Assembly (NCBI RefSeq): GCF_001514115.1
Contig: NZ_KQ948468.1
Coordinates: 124,001 to 188,000, forward strand
From: Streptomyces olivochromogenes
GTDB taxonomy: Bacteria > Actinomycetota > Actinomycetes > Streptomycetales > Streptomycetaceae
DNA length: 64,000 nt
Direction of reading: 5' to 3'
Shown: positions 14,310 through 21,849 of the stretch, piece by piece
How the letters are laid out: the number at the start of each line of letters is the position of its first letter
How positions within the stretch are numbered: the stretch's first letter is position 1
Made by a program: the position numbers and the translations under genes
Notes under the pieces: model-generated
Database searches by the model: none
What the model was told of the DNA's origin: nothing
Seen by the model: only the letters and a program-made list of their open reading frames with translations

Positions 14310-16220
14310 ATGAACACACAGCGTCATGTCGGTGTTGCCTGGAGACGAGCCGGCGGCACAGGCCTGTCCCGCCCCGGCAGACTCACGATCCTGGGCATGC
14401 TGACCCTGGTACTGGTCACTCTGGCGGCAGCCGCCACGCCGGCCGCTGCCGCGCTGCGCTCGGGTTCCCTGTTGACCGTGCGGTTCACCAACAACAGCGA
14501 CCGCGATCTGACCCTGGGCCAGTCCAGGTACAACGGGTGCCCCACCACCCTGCCGGAACACATCGGCGCGGGCACCACCGTCAGTTGGACCCTCAACGCG
14601 TGCAACGACCCTCGCGGCAACGTGGGGACCGTGGCTTTCAACATCAACCGGGAGTCCGGGCAGGCGAACATCGGGTGGGACGCCCCCCTGTTCGGTTCGG
14701 CCGGCTACACCGCGTCAGCGCCGTCCGGCTACGTGATCAGTCACAGCGGCGGTCAGGGCTTCGACCCGACCGTCGACTACACCTTCGACTGCAACTCCAA
14801 GACCTGCGACGGCATCCCCGACAGCTGGAAGACGAACGGCATCTACATCAACCCGACCGACGGCAGCGCCCACACCCAGCCTGGGCCCGGCCGGAAGTTC
14901 ATCAACCTGCCGGCGATGGGGGCCAGCGTCGACAAGCCGGACGTCTTCGTCCAGGTCGACTGGATGGCGGACAAGGACCACAGCCACGCCCTCTCGCCCG
15001 AGGCGATCAAACGGGTGGTCGACGCCTTCGCGAACTCGCCCTACAACCGCCACTCGCCCAGCACCGGCATCAACCTGCACGTGGACGCAGGGCCGGACAG
15101 CATCCTCGACTTCGCGGCCGAGACGAAGTGGGGAGACCTGAGCACGGCCCGGAAACTCACGGAGACGAAGAACCTGGGAACCTCGGTCAACGGTCTCTAC
15201 CAGTGGGATGCGTTCAACAAGATCAAGACGGAGACCGGAGGCTTCAAGAGCACCGGTCGGGCGCCGATCTTCCACTACGCCATCTCGGCACACAACCTGG
15301 AGTCCGGCAGCACCTCCAGCGGCATCGCCCCCACCCCGGGAAGTGACCTCATCGTCAGCCTGGGCAGCTTCGCCAATCAGGTGGGCACCGTCTCCGAGCA
15401 GGCCGGCACGTTCATGCACGAGTTGGGCCACAATCTCAACCTGGAGCACGGCGGGAACAACAACGTCAACCACAAGCCGCAGTACTTCAGCGTGATGAAC
15501 TATGCGTACCAGATGGGCCTCACCTCCGGGTCCACCACGGGAAGCATGGACCTCTCCCATCAGAACACCGCACTCGACGAGAACAGCCTCTACGAAACGT
15601 CCTATCCGACCACCAGCGGGAACCACGACCTGAAGCACTACTGCGCGAACCCGGGAGGAGGCGGCGCCTACGTCACCGTTCCCTCGGCGGACGAGCAGGT
15701 CGACTGGAACTGCGACGGCCAGATCAGCCAAAGGCCGGTCAGCTACGACATCAACGGCGACGGACAGCGCACTCGGCTCACCGGCTGGGACGACTGGGGC
15801 AACCTCCTGCTGCGCGTCGGCTCCATCGGTACCAACGCCTCGGGCAGCATGCCGGCGCCGACGGTGGAGAACGAGATGACCCCGGCCGACGAGGCGATGA
15901 ACGAACCGCTGGACACCACGCCACCGGTCACCAAGGCCACGACGACCCCGCGCCCCGACAGGCACGGCGTCCACCACTCGAATGTCACCGTCACCCTGAC
16001 CGCCACGGACGACCTGTCCGGTGTGGCCAGGACCGAGTACAACCTCGACGGCAGGGGCTGGAAGCAGTACACCTCACGGTTCAAGGTACGGGGCGACGGC
16101 AAGCACCAACTGCTGTTCCGCTCGATCGACCACGCGCAGAACCATGAGCGCGCGAAGTCCCTCAGCATCCGTATCAAGGGCGACTCGCACAGGTACGAGG
16201 ACGGGGACTCCGGACTCTGA
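14310..16220 (+). CDS. Secreted zinc metalloprotease with N-terminal aegerolysin-like domain and C-terminal Ig/OmpL47-like domain
   Basis: A 636-residue exported protein. A long basic n-region precedes the hydrophobic core LTLVLVTLAAAATPAAAA (signal cleavage near residue 48). Residues about 50-145 (LTVRFTNNSDRDLTLGQS, WTLNACNDPRGNVGTVAF, GWDAPLFGSAGYTASAPSGY) follow the pattern of aegerolysin/Cry-ET79 proteins, which bind membranes. Next comes CDGIPDSW, a calcium-binding-type motif, then a metallopeptidase with HELGHNLNLEHGG (His370, Glu371, His374, His380) and a Met-turn SVMNY (Met396). DWNCDGQI and DINGDGQ look like calcium sites. Residues about 537-625 form an OmpL47/Ig-like domain (ATDDLSGVARTEYNLDG). 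Family order suggests a membrane- or surface-targeted protease; the substrate is unknown. It is the main cargo of the insert. Confidence 0.82.
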   Translation: MNTQRHVGVAWRRAGGTGLSRPGRLTILGMLTLVLVTLAAAATPAAAALRSGSLLTVRFTNNSDRDLTLGQSRYNGCPTTLPEHIGAGTTVSWTLNACNDPRGNVGTVAFNINRESGQANIGWDAPLFGSAGYTASAPSGYVISHSGGQGFDPTVDYTFDCNSKTCDGIPDSWKTNGIYINPTDGSAHTQPGPGRKFINLPAMGASVDKPDVFVQVDWMADKDHSHALSPEAIKRVVDAFANSPYNRHSPSTGINLHVDAGPDSILDFAAETKWGDLSTARKLTETKNLGTSVNGLYQWDAFNKIKTETGGFKSTGRAPIFHYAISAHNLESGSTSSGIAPTPGSDLIVSLGSFANQVGTVSEQAGTFMHELGHNLNLEHGGNNNVNHKPQYFSVMNYAYQMGLTSGSTTGSMDLSHQNTALDENSLYETSYPTTSGNHDLKHYCANPGGGGAYVTVPSADEQVDWNCDGQISQRPVSYDINGDGQRTRLTGWDDWGNLLLRVGSIGTNASGSMPAPTVENEMTPADEAMNEPLDTTPPVTKATTTPRPDRHGVHHSNVTVTLTATDDLSGVARTEYNLDGRGWKQYTSRFKVRGDGKHQLLFRSIDHAQNHERAKSLSIRIKGDSHRYEDGDSGL

Positions 16221-16248
16221 GATCCGACTCCTGATCCGAAACACCGTG

Positions 16249-16276
16249 ACGGCCCCCGGTTCGCCCGGCGGGCCGT
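16249..16276 (+). terminator. Probable terminator after the metalloprotease
   Basis: ACGGCCCCCGG-TTCG-CCCGGCGGGCCGT forms an imperfect GC-rich hairpin with a TTCG tetraloop, followed by TCGGTTTTCG. It lies 28 bp after the stop codon. Confidence 0.55.
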
Positions 16277-16347
16277 TCGGTTTTCGTCGGCCGGATCCCT
16301 TGAGGAGCCCTTACAGGAACGAGTTGATCTCGATCGCGCCGCCGGAC

Positions 16348-16600
16348 TCAGGTCGGCCGCCGACCTGCGCGAAGTTTGGTCATGGGTTTGCGCTTCTTCT
16401 TGTTCCGGTTGTCGGCGCTCGGCTTGGCACCGCTCGGCCGGCCAGCCGCTCGGGTCCACCAGCAGGTCCTCGGTGGTGCCCGCGTCCTCCGTGCCGTCGC
16501 AGCCCATGCCGACGATGTTGGCGTGGTCCATCGGCCTGCCGTCGGTCCGGTTCAGCCTGCAGTGGTAGATCGGGCCGGTCTTGCCGGACGAACGCGGCCA
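16348..16600 (-). pseudogene. Decayed partial duplicate of the neighbouring membrane protein's C-terminal domain
   Basis: On the minus strand, GKTGPIYHCRLNRTDGRPMD and then CDGTEDAGTTEDLLVDPSGW align with GKHGPEYSCHLGRVDGKPLK and CDGPMEVGQTEDVLVDPHGW of the gene at 16665-17348. The copy has no start and no TM segments, and it needs a frame change to reach a plausible basic tail (KPSADNRNKKKRKPMTKLRA) ending at 16348. It is therefore a truncated, frameshifted tandem paralog. The intact copy lies immediately upstream on the same strand. Confidence 0.65.
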
Positions 16601-16664
16601 TACGGACGAGCCGCCGCACCACGTACGGGGGCCAAGGCCACGTTCTTCCGGGACCCGGGCGCCA

Positions 16665-17348
16665 TCAGCGGCCCTCGAACCGGCGCAGCCCGACCCGCCG
16701 GGACAACCAGACCAGCAGCTCGAAGAGCACCAATACCACCGGCAGGGCCCACGCGGCGATGTCGATCCCGCTGTAGTCCGTCTCGGCCGGCTCCGGCGCC
16801 GTCCAGCCGTGCGGGTCGACGAGCACGTCCTCGGTCTGCCCGACTTCCATCGGCCCGTCGCAGGAGTCATTACCCAGCTCGGCGTGCTTGAGCGGCTTGC
16901 CGTCCACCCGCCCCAGATGGCAGGAGTACTCCGGCCCGTGCTTGCCCTGGTACGTCTTCACCGAGGTGACCCGCACCTCCACCCGCTGCCCTTGGTGCGC
17001 CATCACCTCCGCCTGCAGCACCGGCCCCGGCCCGGACAGCGCGGCGATCCCCACGATCACCCCGCCGACGATCAACCACCCGTTCGGCGCGGCGGTGATC
17101 AGCAGCGAGAGAGTCGCGATCAGCGTGAAGGTCCCGAGCACCAGCCCGAGCACGCTCCAGTCCGGATTGGCGGCCAGCAACGACAGCCCGACGATCACCG
17201 GCGGACCGAAAAACGCCATCGTGGTGAGGCGACGGACCCGCCGGGACGAGGTCGCGGTGGCTGTTCGAGGCACGGCGTCAGTGTGACGAACGGGGGCATC
17301 AGGTCGAAGAGCGGGGTCCGTTACTACAGTCGCGCTCTCGATGAGCAC
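16665..17348 (-). CDS. Membrane protein of unknown function
   Basis: A frame of 227 residues; a GTG at 17273 giving about 202 residues is an equally good start (VPRTATATSSRRVRRLTT). Hydrophobic segments are FFGPPVIVGLSLLAA, VLGLVLGTFTLIATLSLLI, WLIVGGVIVGIAALSG and, near the C-terminus, AWALPVVLVLFELLVWLS. Between the third and last segments lies a hydrophilic domain (VRVTSVKTYQGKHGPEYSCHL, CDGPMEVGQTEDVLVDPHGW) with two Cys residues, probably extracytoplasmic. No family could be named. The same soluble domain is repeated in decayed form just downstream, so this sequence has been duplicated in place. Confidence 0.7.
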   Translation of the reverse strand: MLIESATVVTDPALRPDAPVRHTDAVPRTATATSSRRVRRLTTMAFFGPPVIVGLSLLAANPDWSVLGLVLGTFTLIATLSLLITAAPNGWLIVGGVIVGIAALSGPGPVLQAEVMAHQGQRVEVRVTSVKTYQGKHGPEYSCHLGRVDGKPLKHAELGNDSCDGPMEVGQTEDVLVDPHGWTAPEPAETDYSGIDIAAWALPVVLVLFELLVWLSRRVGLRRFEGR

Positions 17349-17350
17349 CT

Positions 17351-17530
17351 GTGATCCGAGCGATGTGGCATGCCTGGCGCACCGGGCACCGGCCCTGGCA
17401 TGAGGAGATGTTCCGGCCCGGCGAGCGTGCGACGGTATACTTCTGCTCCTGCGGTGAGCAGTTCTGGCCCCTCACGAAGGAGGCGCCGTACCCCGACTGG
17501 CCAGGTGTGTCCAGCACTCGGCGGTGTTGA
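17351..17530 (+). CDS. Small unrecognised ORF, 59 residues
   Basis: From GTG 17351 (or ATG 17363) to TGA 17530 the frame encodes IRAMWHAWRTGHRPWHEEMF followed by RPGERATVYFCSCGEQFWPL. It has several Trp and His residues, a CSC motif and acidic/basic balance unlike a random GC-rich frame. No family is recognised. It overlaps, antisense, the integrase-like remnant at its 3' end, and no clear Shine-Dalgarno was seen. It may be a small zinc-type protein of the inserted element or a fragment. Confidence 0.4.
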   Translation: MIRAMWHAWRTGHRPWHEEMFRPGERATVYFCSCGEQFWPLTKEAPYPDWPGVSSTRRC

Positions 17531-17615
17531 TGTGGACGCCGAGGATCCCGCGGACGTCGATGCCGTGGGCGACCAGGCGGCTGGAGAAGTGATGGCCTGC
17601 GTAGTGGCGGGGCCA
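17472..17615 (-). pseudogene. Possible tyrosine-recombinase C-terminal remnant
   Basis: Reading from the right junction leftwards, the minus strand encodes RHYAGHHFSSRLVAHGIDVR then GILGVHINTAECWTHL and a stop at 17472. This follows the phage-integrase box II pattern (RHxFAxxLxxxGxDxRxxQxxLGH...TxxYTHL). The box II Arg-His reads Gly-His, the LGH region is short by about three residues, and the nucleophile Tyr is Trp. The match begins exactly at the junction with the SGNH 3' fragment, so upstream domains are missing. If real it is a non-functional relic and explains how the segment arrived. Confidence 0.42.
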
Positions 17616-17678
17616 TCCGGTGACGGACGCCCGGCCAAGCGGCCGGAGATGCTGCCGTACGAGGGGTCCGTGGGGTAG
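17614..17678 (+). pseudogene. Detached 3' end of the SGNH hydrolase gene, with right copy of the direct repeat
   Basis: The + strand frame reads SGDGRPAKRPEMLPYEGSVG then TAG. SGDGR is identical to the last native residues of the hydrolase at 13.95 kb. Joining the two halves at the repeat restores one continuous reading frame of about 261 codons. CATCCGGTGACGG (17614-17626) is the right copy of the flanking repeat. Differences at wobble positions between the copies show that the right copy is not a recent exact duplication. Confidence 0.65.
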
Positions 17679-17714
17679 ACACCGTTGGGTAGGCGGACGG
17701 CCGAAGGGAATCCC

Positions 17715-18053
17715 ATGCCCACCAGCGTGATCAACCTCAAGGGTCATATCCACGAGTTCGGCCCCCGGCTCGAACACGCCCCGGCGGACCTCGTCTACAT
17801 CGGCCGCCGCTGGACCATGGGCCACTGGGACCTCCCGCAGCACCCGCTCTACAACCCCTACGCCTACGACACCCCCACCAAGAAGCGCGACGGCACCCGC
17901 GCCGAGATCATGGAGAAGTACCGGGCGTATCTCCTGGAACGCCCCGACCTCCTCGATCAGGTGCCCGCCCTGCGTGGCAAGACGCTGGCCTGCTGGTGCG
18001 CACCCGAGCTGTGCCACGGCGACATCCTGGCCGAGCTGGCCGACGCACCGTAG
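17715..18053 (+). CDS. DUF4326 domain protein
   Basis: A 112-residue cytosolic protein matching the DUF4326 pattern: DLVYIGRRWTMGHWDL near residue 25-40, then NPYAYDTPTKKRDGTRAEIM, YRAYLLERPDLL and the ending LRGKTLACWCAPELCHGDILAEL. The CWC...CHG.ILA motif is the family hallmark and may bind a metal. Function is unknown in the family. AAGGGAA lies a few bases before the ATG at 17715. It probably followed the intact hydrolase gene before the insertion. Confidence 0.85.
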   Translation: MPTSVINLKGHIHEFGPRLEHAPADLVYIGRRWTMGHWDLPQHPLYNPYAYDTPTKKRDGTRAEIMEKYRAYLLERPDLLDQVPALRGKTLACWCAPELCHGDILAELADAP

Positions 18054-18190
18054 CGCGGCCGACTCCCGCAACCGGCCTCCGGCCCAGCGGGGACGTCACC
18101 CCCACGGGTGTCCCCGGTGGCGTGGGCGCACCCGTACCTGCTTGCTGGACCGAGAGGGGAACGGGGGCTTCGGGAAGAGAGCGAGCGCCG

Positions 18191-18805
18191 ATGAAGCCGA
18201 GGGAAGAACGGCTGCGGACGCCGCGCGCCGCCGGGCTGGCGGGGACGGTGTTCGCCCTCCTGCTGGCGGCGGGGATCGTACTGGTGCGGATCGCGATCCC
18301 CGCGGGGAACGCCGCCGACGCGACCGTCGCGCCGAACGAACGCTGGGCGGTGCGTACGGCTTTGGAGATCCTCCCGTTCGCGGGGATCTTCTTCCTGTGG
18401 TTCATGGGCGCCCTGCGCGCACGGGTCGGCGATGCCGAGGACAGATTCATCGCCACCGTCTTCATGGGCAGCGGACTGGTCTACGTGGCCACCATGTTCG
18501 CGGCCGGCGCCGCGGCGGGCAGCGTACTGAGCCAGCCCTCCGGCTTCGGCCGCCACTTCGCCTACACGCTGATGACGACGTACGCGCTCCGCATGGCCGC
18601 CGTGTTCGTCTTCACGACCTCGACCATCGGTCACCGTCTCGGCGTCCTCCCCCGTCCGCTCGCCGTCCTCGGCTATCTCGCGGGGCTTGTCCTGCTCGTC
18701 GCGGGATCCTCACTGCCCTGGTCGGAGCTGGTCTTCCCGGCCTGGGCACTGGTCGTCAGCCTGCACCTCCTCCGTGTCGGCCTGCGTACGCCGGCGAGCG
18801 GCTGA
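18191..18805 (+). CDS. Integral membrane protein, unknown function
   Basis: A 204-residue protein with five to six hydrophobic segments: AGLAGTVFALLLAAGIVLV, ALEILPFAGIFFLWFMGAL, ATVFMGSGLVYVATMFAAGA, YALRMAAVFVFTTSTIG, LAVLGYLAGLVLLVAGSS and PAWALVVSLHLL. A basic N-terminus (MKPREERLRTPR) suggests an inside start. The ATG at 18191 was chosen because residues upstream are typical non-coding translation. No catalytic motif is visible. It lies 64 bp before the ferredoxin gene on the same strand and could be cotranscribed with the P450 set, though no functional link is evident. Confidence 0.75.
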   Translation: MKPREERLRTPRAAGLAGTVFALLLAAGIVLVRIAIPAGNAADATVAPNERWAVRTALEILPFAGIFFLWFMGALRARVGDAEDRFIATVFMGSGLVYVATMFAAGAAAGSVLSQPSGFGRHFAYTLMTTYALRMAAVFVFTTSTIGHRLGVLPRPLAVLGYLAGLVLLVAGSSLPWSELVFPAWALVVSLHLLRVGLRTPASG

Positions 18806-18869
18806 GCACCCTCTCGCGCATGCTGTGGAGGAGGGGGACGGGAACGGGCCACGGAAAGGCAGATCCTCG

Positions 18870-19103
18870 GTGAGGCTTGTCGTCGATCTCAACCGCTGCC
18901 AGGGATACGCGCAGTGCGCCTTCCTGGCTCCCGATGTGTTCGCCATGCACGGGGACGAGTCCCTGCTCTACCGCCCCGAGGTCGAGGAGGACCGGCGCGA
19001 GGACATGGCGCGAGCCGTGGCCGCGTGTCCCGTCCAGGCCATCATGGTGGACGCGAACTCCCCCGGCGGGAACCCCGGATCCGACCGGGAGGCCGGCCGG
19101 TGA
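18870..19103 (+). CDS. [3Fe-4S] ferredoxin, P450 redox partner
   Basis: A 77-residue ferredoxin with the actinobacterial 3Fe-4S pattern: Cys10-xxYxx-Cys16 (CQGYAQC) and Cys53-Pro (ACPVQAI). The Tyr in place of a fourth Cys is typical of P450-associated 3Fe-4S proteins. Start MRLVVDLNRC is from GTG 18870; AAAGGC lies upstream. Its stop overlaps the reductase start (GTGA), so the two are translationally coupled. Role: one-electron carrier from the reductase at 19100 to the P450 at 20519. Confidence 0.93.
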   Translation: MRLVVDLNRCQGYAQCAFLAPDVFAMHGDESLLYRPEVEEDRREDMARAVAACPVQAIMVDANSPGGNPGSDREAGR

Positions 19104-20494
19104 GCGTCGACGGTTCGCTGGACCGGCTCAAGCGTGAAGGCCGCATCGTCGTCGTCGGCGCCTCACTCGCGGGACTTCGGGCCGCGGAGACCCTGCGGGA
19201 GAAGGGGTTCGCCGGTTCCCTCACGATGATCGGGGACGAGCCCTACGAGCCGTACGACCGACCGCCGTTGTCCAAGCAGGTCCTGCTGGGCAGGGCGACG
19301 GCGGACCGCACCGGCCTCCCCCGGCTCCGCGCCGTCGACGCGCAGTGGCGCCTCGGGGTCCCGGCCACCGGCCTCGACATGGCGGCCCGGCGGGTACGGC
19401 TGGCCGACGGCGACGAGGTGGAGTACGACCGGCTGCTCATCGCCACCGGTGTACGAGCCAGACCCTGGCCCCAGGAGGACGAGGCGGAGCTCGACGGGGT
19501 GTTCGTGCTGCGGACCCGCGACGACGCCGAAGCGCTGGAGCGCTCGCTCGCGCAGGGCCCCCGCCGCGTGCTCGTCATCGGCGCCGGGTTCACCGGCTCC
19601 GAGATCGCCTCCGCCTGCCGGGAACGCGGGATCGCGGTCACCGTGGCCGAACGGGCCGACGCGCCGCTGGTCGGAGCGCTCGGCGGAGTCGTCGGCGAGG
19701 TCGCGGCCGAGCTGCAGCGCAAACACGGCGTCGACCTGCGCTGCGGCGTCATGGTGACCCGCCTGGAGGGCGACTCCGCGGGACACGTCCGCGCCGCGCA
19801 CTTCTCCGACGGGAGCACCGTCGAGGCCGACGTGGTGATCGTCTCCCTCGGTGCCCAGCGCAACACCGAATGGCTCGCCGGGTCGGGACTCGGCGCGGGT
19901 CTGCGGGGCATCGCCTGTGACGCCGGGTGCCGGGCCTTCGACATCCGGGGCATCGTCACCGACGACATCTATGTGGCCGGTGACGTCGCGCGGTCCCCGC
20001 ACCCCCTGTTCGGATACCAGTTCCTGTCCCTGGAGCACTGGGGCAACGCCGTCGCCCAGGCCGAGACCGCCGCGCACAACATGCTGAGCGAGAGCGCCGA
20101 CCGCCGCCCCCACATCTGGGTGCCCGCCTTCTGGTCCTCCCAGTTCGGCGTGAACATCAAGTCCGTCGGGGTGCCGTCGATGGGCACGGAGATCCTCATC
20201 GCCCAGGGTTCCCGCAGCGAGCACCGGTTCACCGGCGTCTACGGGTACCAGGGGCGCGTCATCGGCGCCGTCACCTTCGACCAGACGAAGTGGCTGCAGT
20301 TCTACCAGCAGCTCATCGAGACCACGGCGCCCTTCCCACCGGCCTTCCCCACGGTGGACCGCCGTCCCGAGGGGCAGCAGCCGATCCCCGCCGACTTCCC
20401 CGACCCGTCCGTGCCCACCCACGGCCCGACCGTCACCCTCAGCGGATACGCGCCGGACGACCGACGGCTGACGTTCACCCCCGCTCGGCACTGA
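19100..20494 (+). CDS. FAD-dependent ferredoxin reductase
   Basis: A 464-residue oxidoreductase. The FAD Rossmann motif is IVVVGASLAGLRAAETLREKG (residues about 15-35), and the NAD(P)H site is VLVIGAGFTGSEIASACRERG (about 156-176). TDDIYVAGDVARSPH is the second FAD motif. YDRPPLSKQVLLG is typical of the putidaredoxin-reductase/ferredoxin-reductase group. The GTG start overlaps the ferredoxin stop. It passes electrons from NAD(P)H to the ferredoxin. A C-terminal extension of about 60 residues after the reductase domain is longer than in basic family members. Confidence 0.93.
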   Translation: MSVDGSLDRLKREGRIVVVGASLAGLRAAETLREKGFAGSLTMIGDEPYEPYDRPPLSKQVLLGRATADRTGLPRLRAVDAQWRLGVPATGLDMAARRVRLADGDEVEYDRLLIATGVRARPWPQEDEAELDGVFVLRTRDDAEALERSLAQGPRRVLVIGAGFTGSEIASACRERGIAVTVAERADAPLVGALGGVVGEVAAELQRKHGVDLRCGVMVTRLEGDSAGHVRAAHFSDGSTVEADVVIVSLGAQRNTEWLAGSGLGAGLRGIACDAGCRAFDIRGIVTDDIYVAGDVARSPHPLFGYQFLSLEHWGNAVAQAETAAHNMLSESADRRPHIWVPAFWSSQFGVNIKSVGVPSMGTEILIAQGSRSEHRFTGVYGYQGRVIGAVTFDQTKWLQFYQQLIETTAPFPPAFPTVDRRPEGQQPIPADFPDPSVPTHGPTVTLSGYAPDDRRLTFTPARH

Positions 20495-20518
20495 TCCGAC
20501 GTTCCCTAGGACGCACCC

Positions 20519-21757
20519 ATGACCGAAGCCATCCTGAGGCAGATCATCAACTACGCCCACCGCGCCGATCCGTATCCGCTGTACGAGGAGCTGCGCAAGA
20601 CGCCGGTGTACCACGACGCGGACGGACCGTTCGTCCTCAGCAGGTACTACGACATCCAGAGTCTGCTCCACGATCCGCGCATCAGCTCCGACGCCCGCAA
20701 TCTGAAGACCCCGGCGACCGCGAACCCGCTGGCCGCCGAAGCGGACGACGAGACGGCCCTTCCGCCGAGCTTCCTGCGGCTGGACCCGCCGGAGCACGAC
20801 CGGCTGCGGCGCATGACGAACCGGCCGTTCGGGCCGCCGCACTCCCCGCGGCGTGTCCACGAGATGCACGGCGAGCTGAAGGACATCGTCTCCGGGCTCA
20901 TCGACGGCATCGACAACCCGGACCGGATCGATCTGGTCGACCAGTTCTCCTATCCCTTCCCCGTGACCGTGATCTGCCGGCTGCTGGGGGTGCCGCGCGA
21001 GGACGAGGCGCGCTTCCACTCCTGGGCCGACACGATCGCCGCCAGCCTGGACCCCGACCCGGGCGCCGACACCGACGAGCGCGCCAAGGTCTCCCACAAC
21101 GCCCGTACCGAGCTGGGCATGTATCTGGCCGGACTCATCGAGGAACGCCGCAAGAAGCCCGGTGCCGACATGCTGTCCCAGCTGTCCACGGCGGGAGGGC
21201 CCGACGGTGTCATGACGACGATGGAGGTCCTGAGCACCGCGGCCCTCCTGCTGATCGCCGGCCACGAGACGACGGTCAACCTCATCACCAACGGCATGCT
21301 GACCCTGCTGCGCAACCCCGACGTGCTCGAACGGCTGCGCAAGGACCCGAACCTCGCCGTCCCCGTCGTCGAGGAGCTGCTGCGGTTCGAGCCGCCGGTT
21401 CAGCTGGTGCCGCAGCGCACCACGCTCACCGACATCGAGGTCCGTGGGGTCACCATCCCCAAGGGCGCGTCGCTGTGGCTGGTGCTGGCGGCGGGGAACC
21501 GCGACCCCGACCGCTTCGAGGATCCGGACCGCTTCGACCCGGACCGCGGGGACATCCAGCACCTCGGCTTCGGCAGCGGCATCCACAGCTGCTTCGGCGC
21601 CCCGCTCGCCCGCCTGGAGGCACAGCTCGCGCTGAGCGAGCTGGCCCGCAGACTGGAGAACCCCCGGCTGCTGGAGGACCCGCCGCCCTACCGGCAGAAC
21701 GCGGTCCTGCGCGGCCCGCGCCATCTGCCGATCGCCTGCGACGGCATCCGGCCCTAG
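20519..21757 (+). CDS. Cytochrome P450
   Basis: A 412-residue soluble bacterial P450. The I-helix oxygen-binding motif is AGHETT (residues 247-252), the K-helix ExxR is EELLR, and the heme loop is FGSGIHSCFGAPLAR with the axial thiolate Cys358. There is no membrane anchor. The gene follows the reductase by 24 bp, giving a complete ferredoxin-reductase-P450 cassette. The substrate cannot be inferred, since no biosynthetic cluster surrounds it. A CYP family number is not assigned because that needs alignment. Confidence 0.95.
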   Translation: MTEAILRQIINYAHRADPYPLYEELRKTPVYHDADGPFVLSRYYDIQSLLHDPRISSDARNLKTPATANPLAAEADDETALPPSFLRLDPPEHDRLRRMTNRPFGPPHSPRRVHEMHGELKDIVSGLIDGIDNPDRIDLVDQFSYPFPVTVICRLLGVPREDEARFHSWADTIAASLDPDPGADTDERAKVSHNARTELGMYLAGLIEERRKKPGADMLSQLSTAGGPDGVMTTMEVLSTAALLLIAGHETTVNLITNGMLTLLRNPDVLERLRKDPNLAVPVVEELLRFEPPVQLVPQRTTLTDIEVRGVTIPKGASLWLVLAAGNRDPDRFEDPDRFDPDRGDIQHLGFGSGIHSCFGAPLARLEAQLALSELARRLENPRLLEDPPPYRQNAVLRGPRHLPIACDGIRP

Positions 21758-21849
21758 GGTCGCCCGGCCAGGGCCACCGGCGCTGACCTGGGCTCCGGAG
21801 CGTGCTGACGTTCCGGAGCCCCTCCGGACGGCGGGTAAACTCCGTCCAC

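Larger units (their letters stand above)
13957..17613. mobile_element. Putative integrated element or remnant inside the SGNH gene
   Basis: This 3.66-kb segment separates the two parts of one hydrolase gene and is flanked by a near-identical 13-bp repeat. It contains a secreted metalloprotease gene, a membrane-protein gene with a decayed partial duplicate, a small cysteine-containing frame, and at the right edge a 35-codon stretch on the minus strand that resembles the end of a tyrosine recombinase. No intact integrase, transposase or replication gene is present, so it is at best a degraded element. Visible codon use in the metalloprotease is less extreme in GC3 (many AAC and ACC clusters) than in the flanking genes. 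Confidence 0.55.

Noticed and set aside
15743..16870. 375-residue minus-strand frame spanning the metalloprotease 3' end
   Set aside because: Only about 75 codons resemble anything (the decayed membrane-protein duplicate); the rest is antisense of the protease and out-of-frame sequence.
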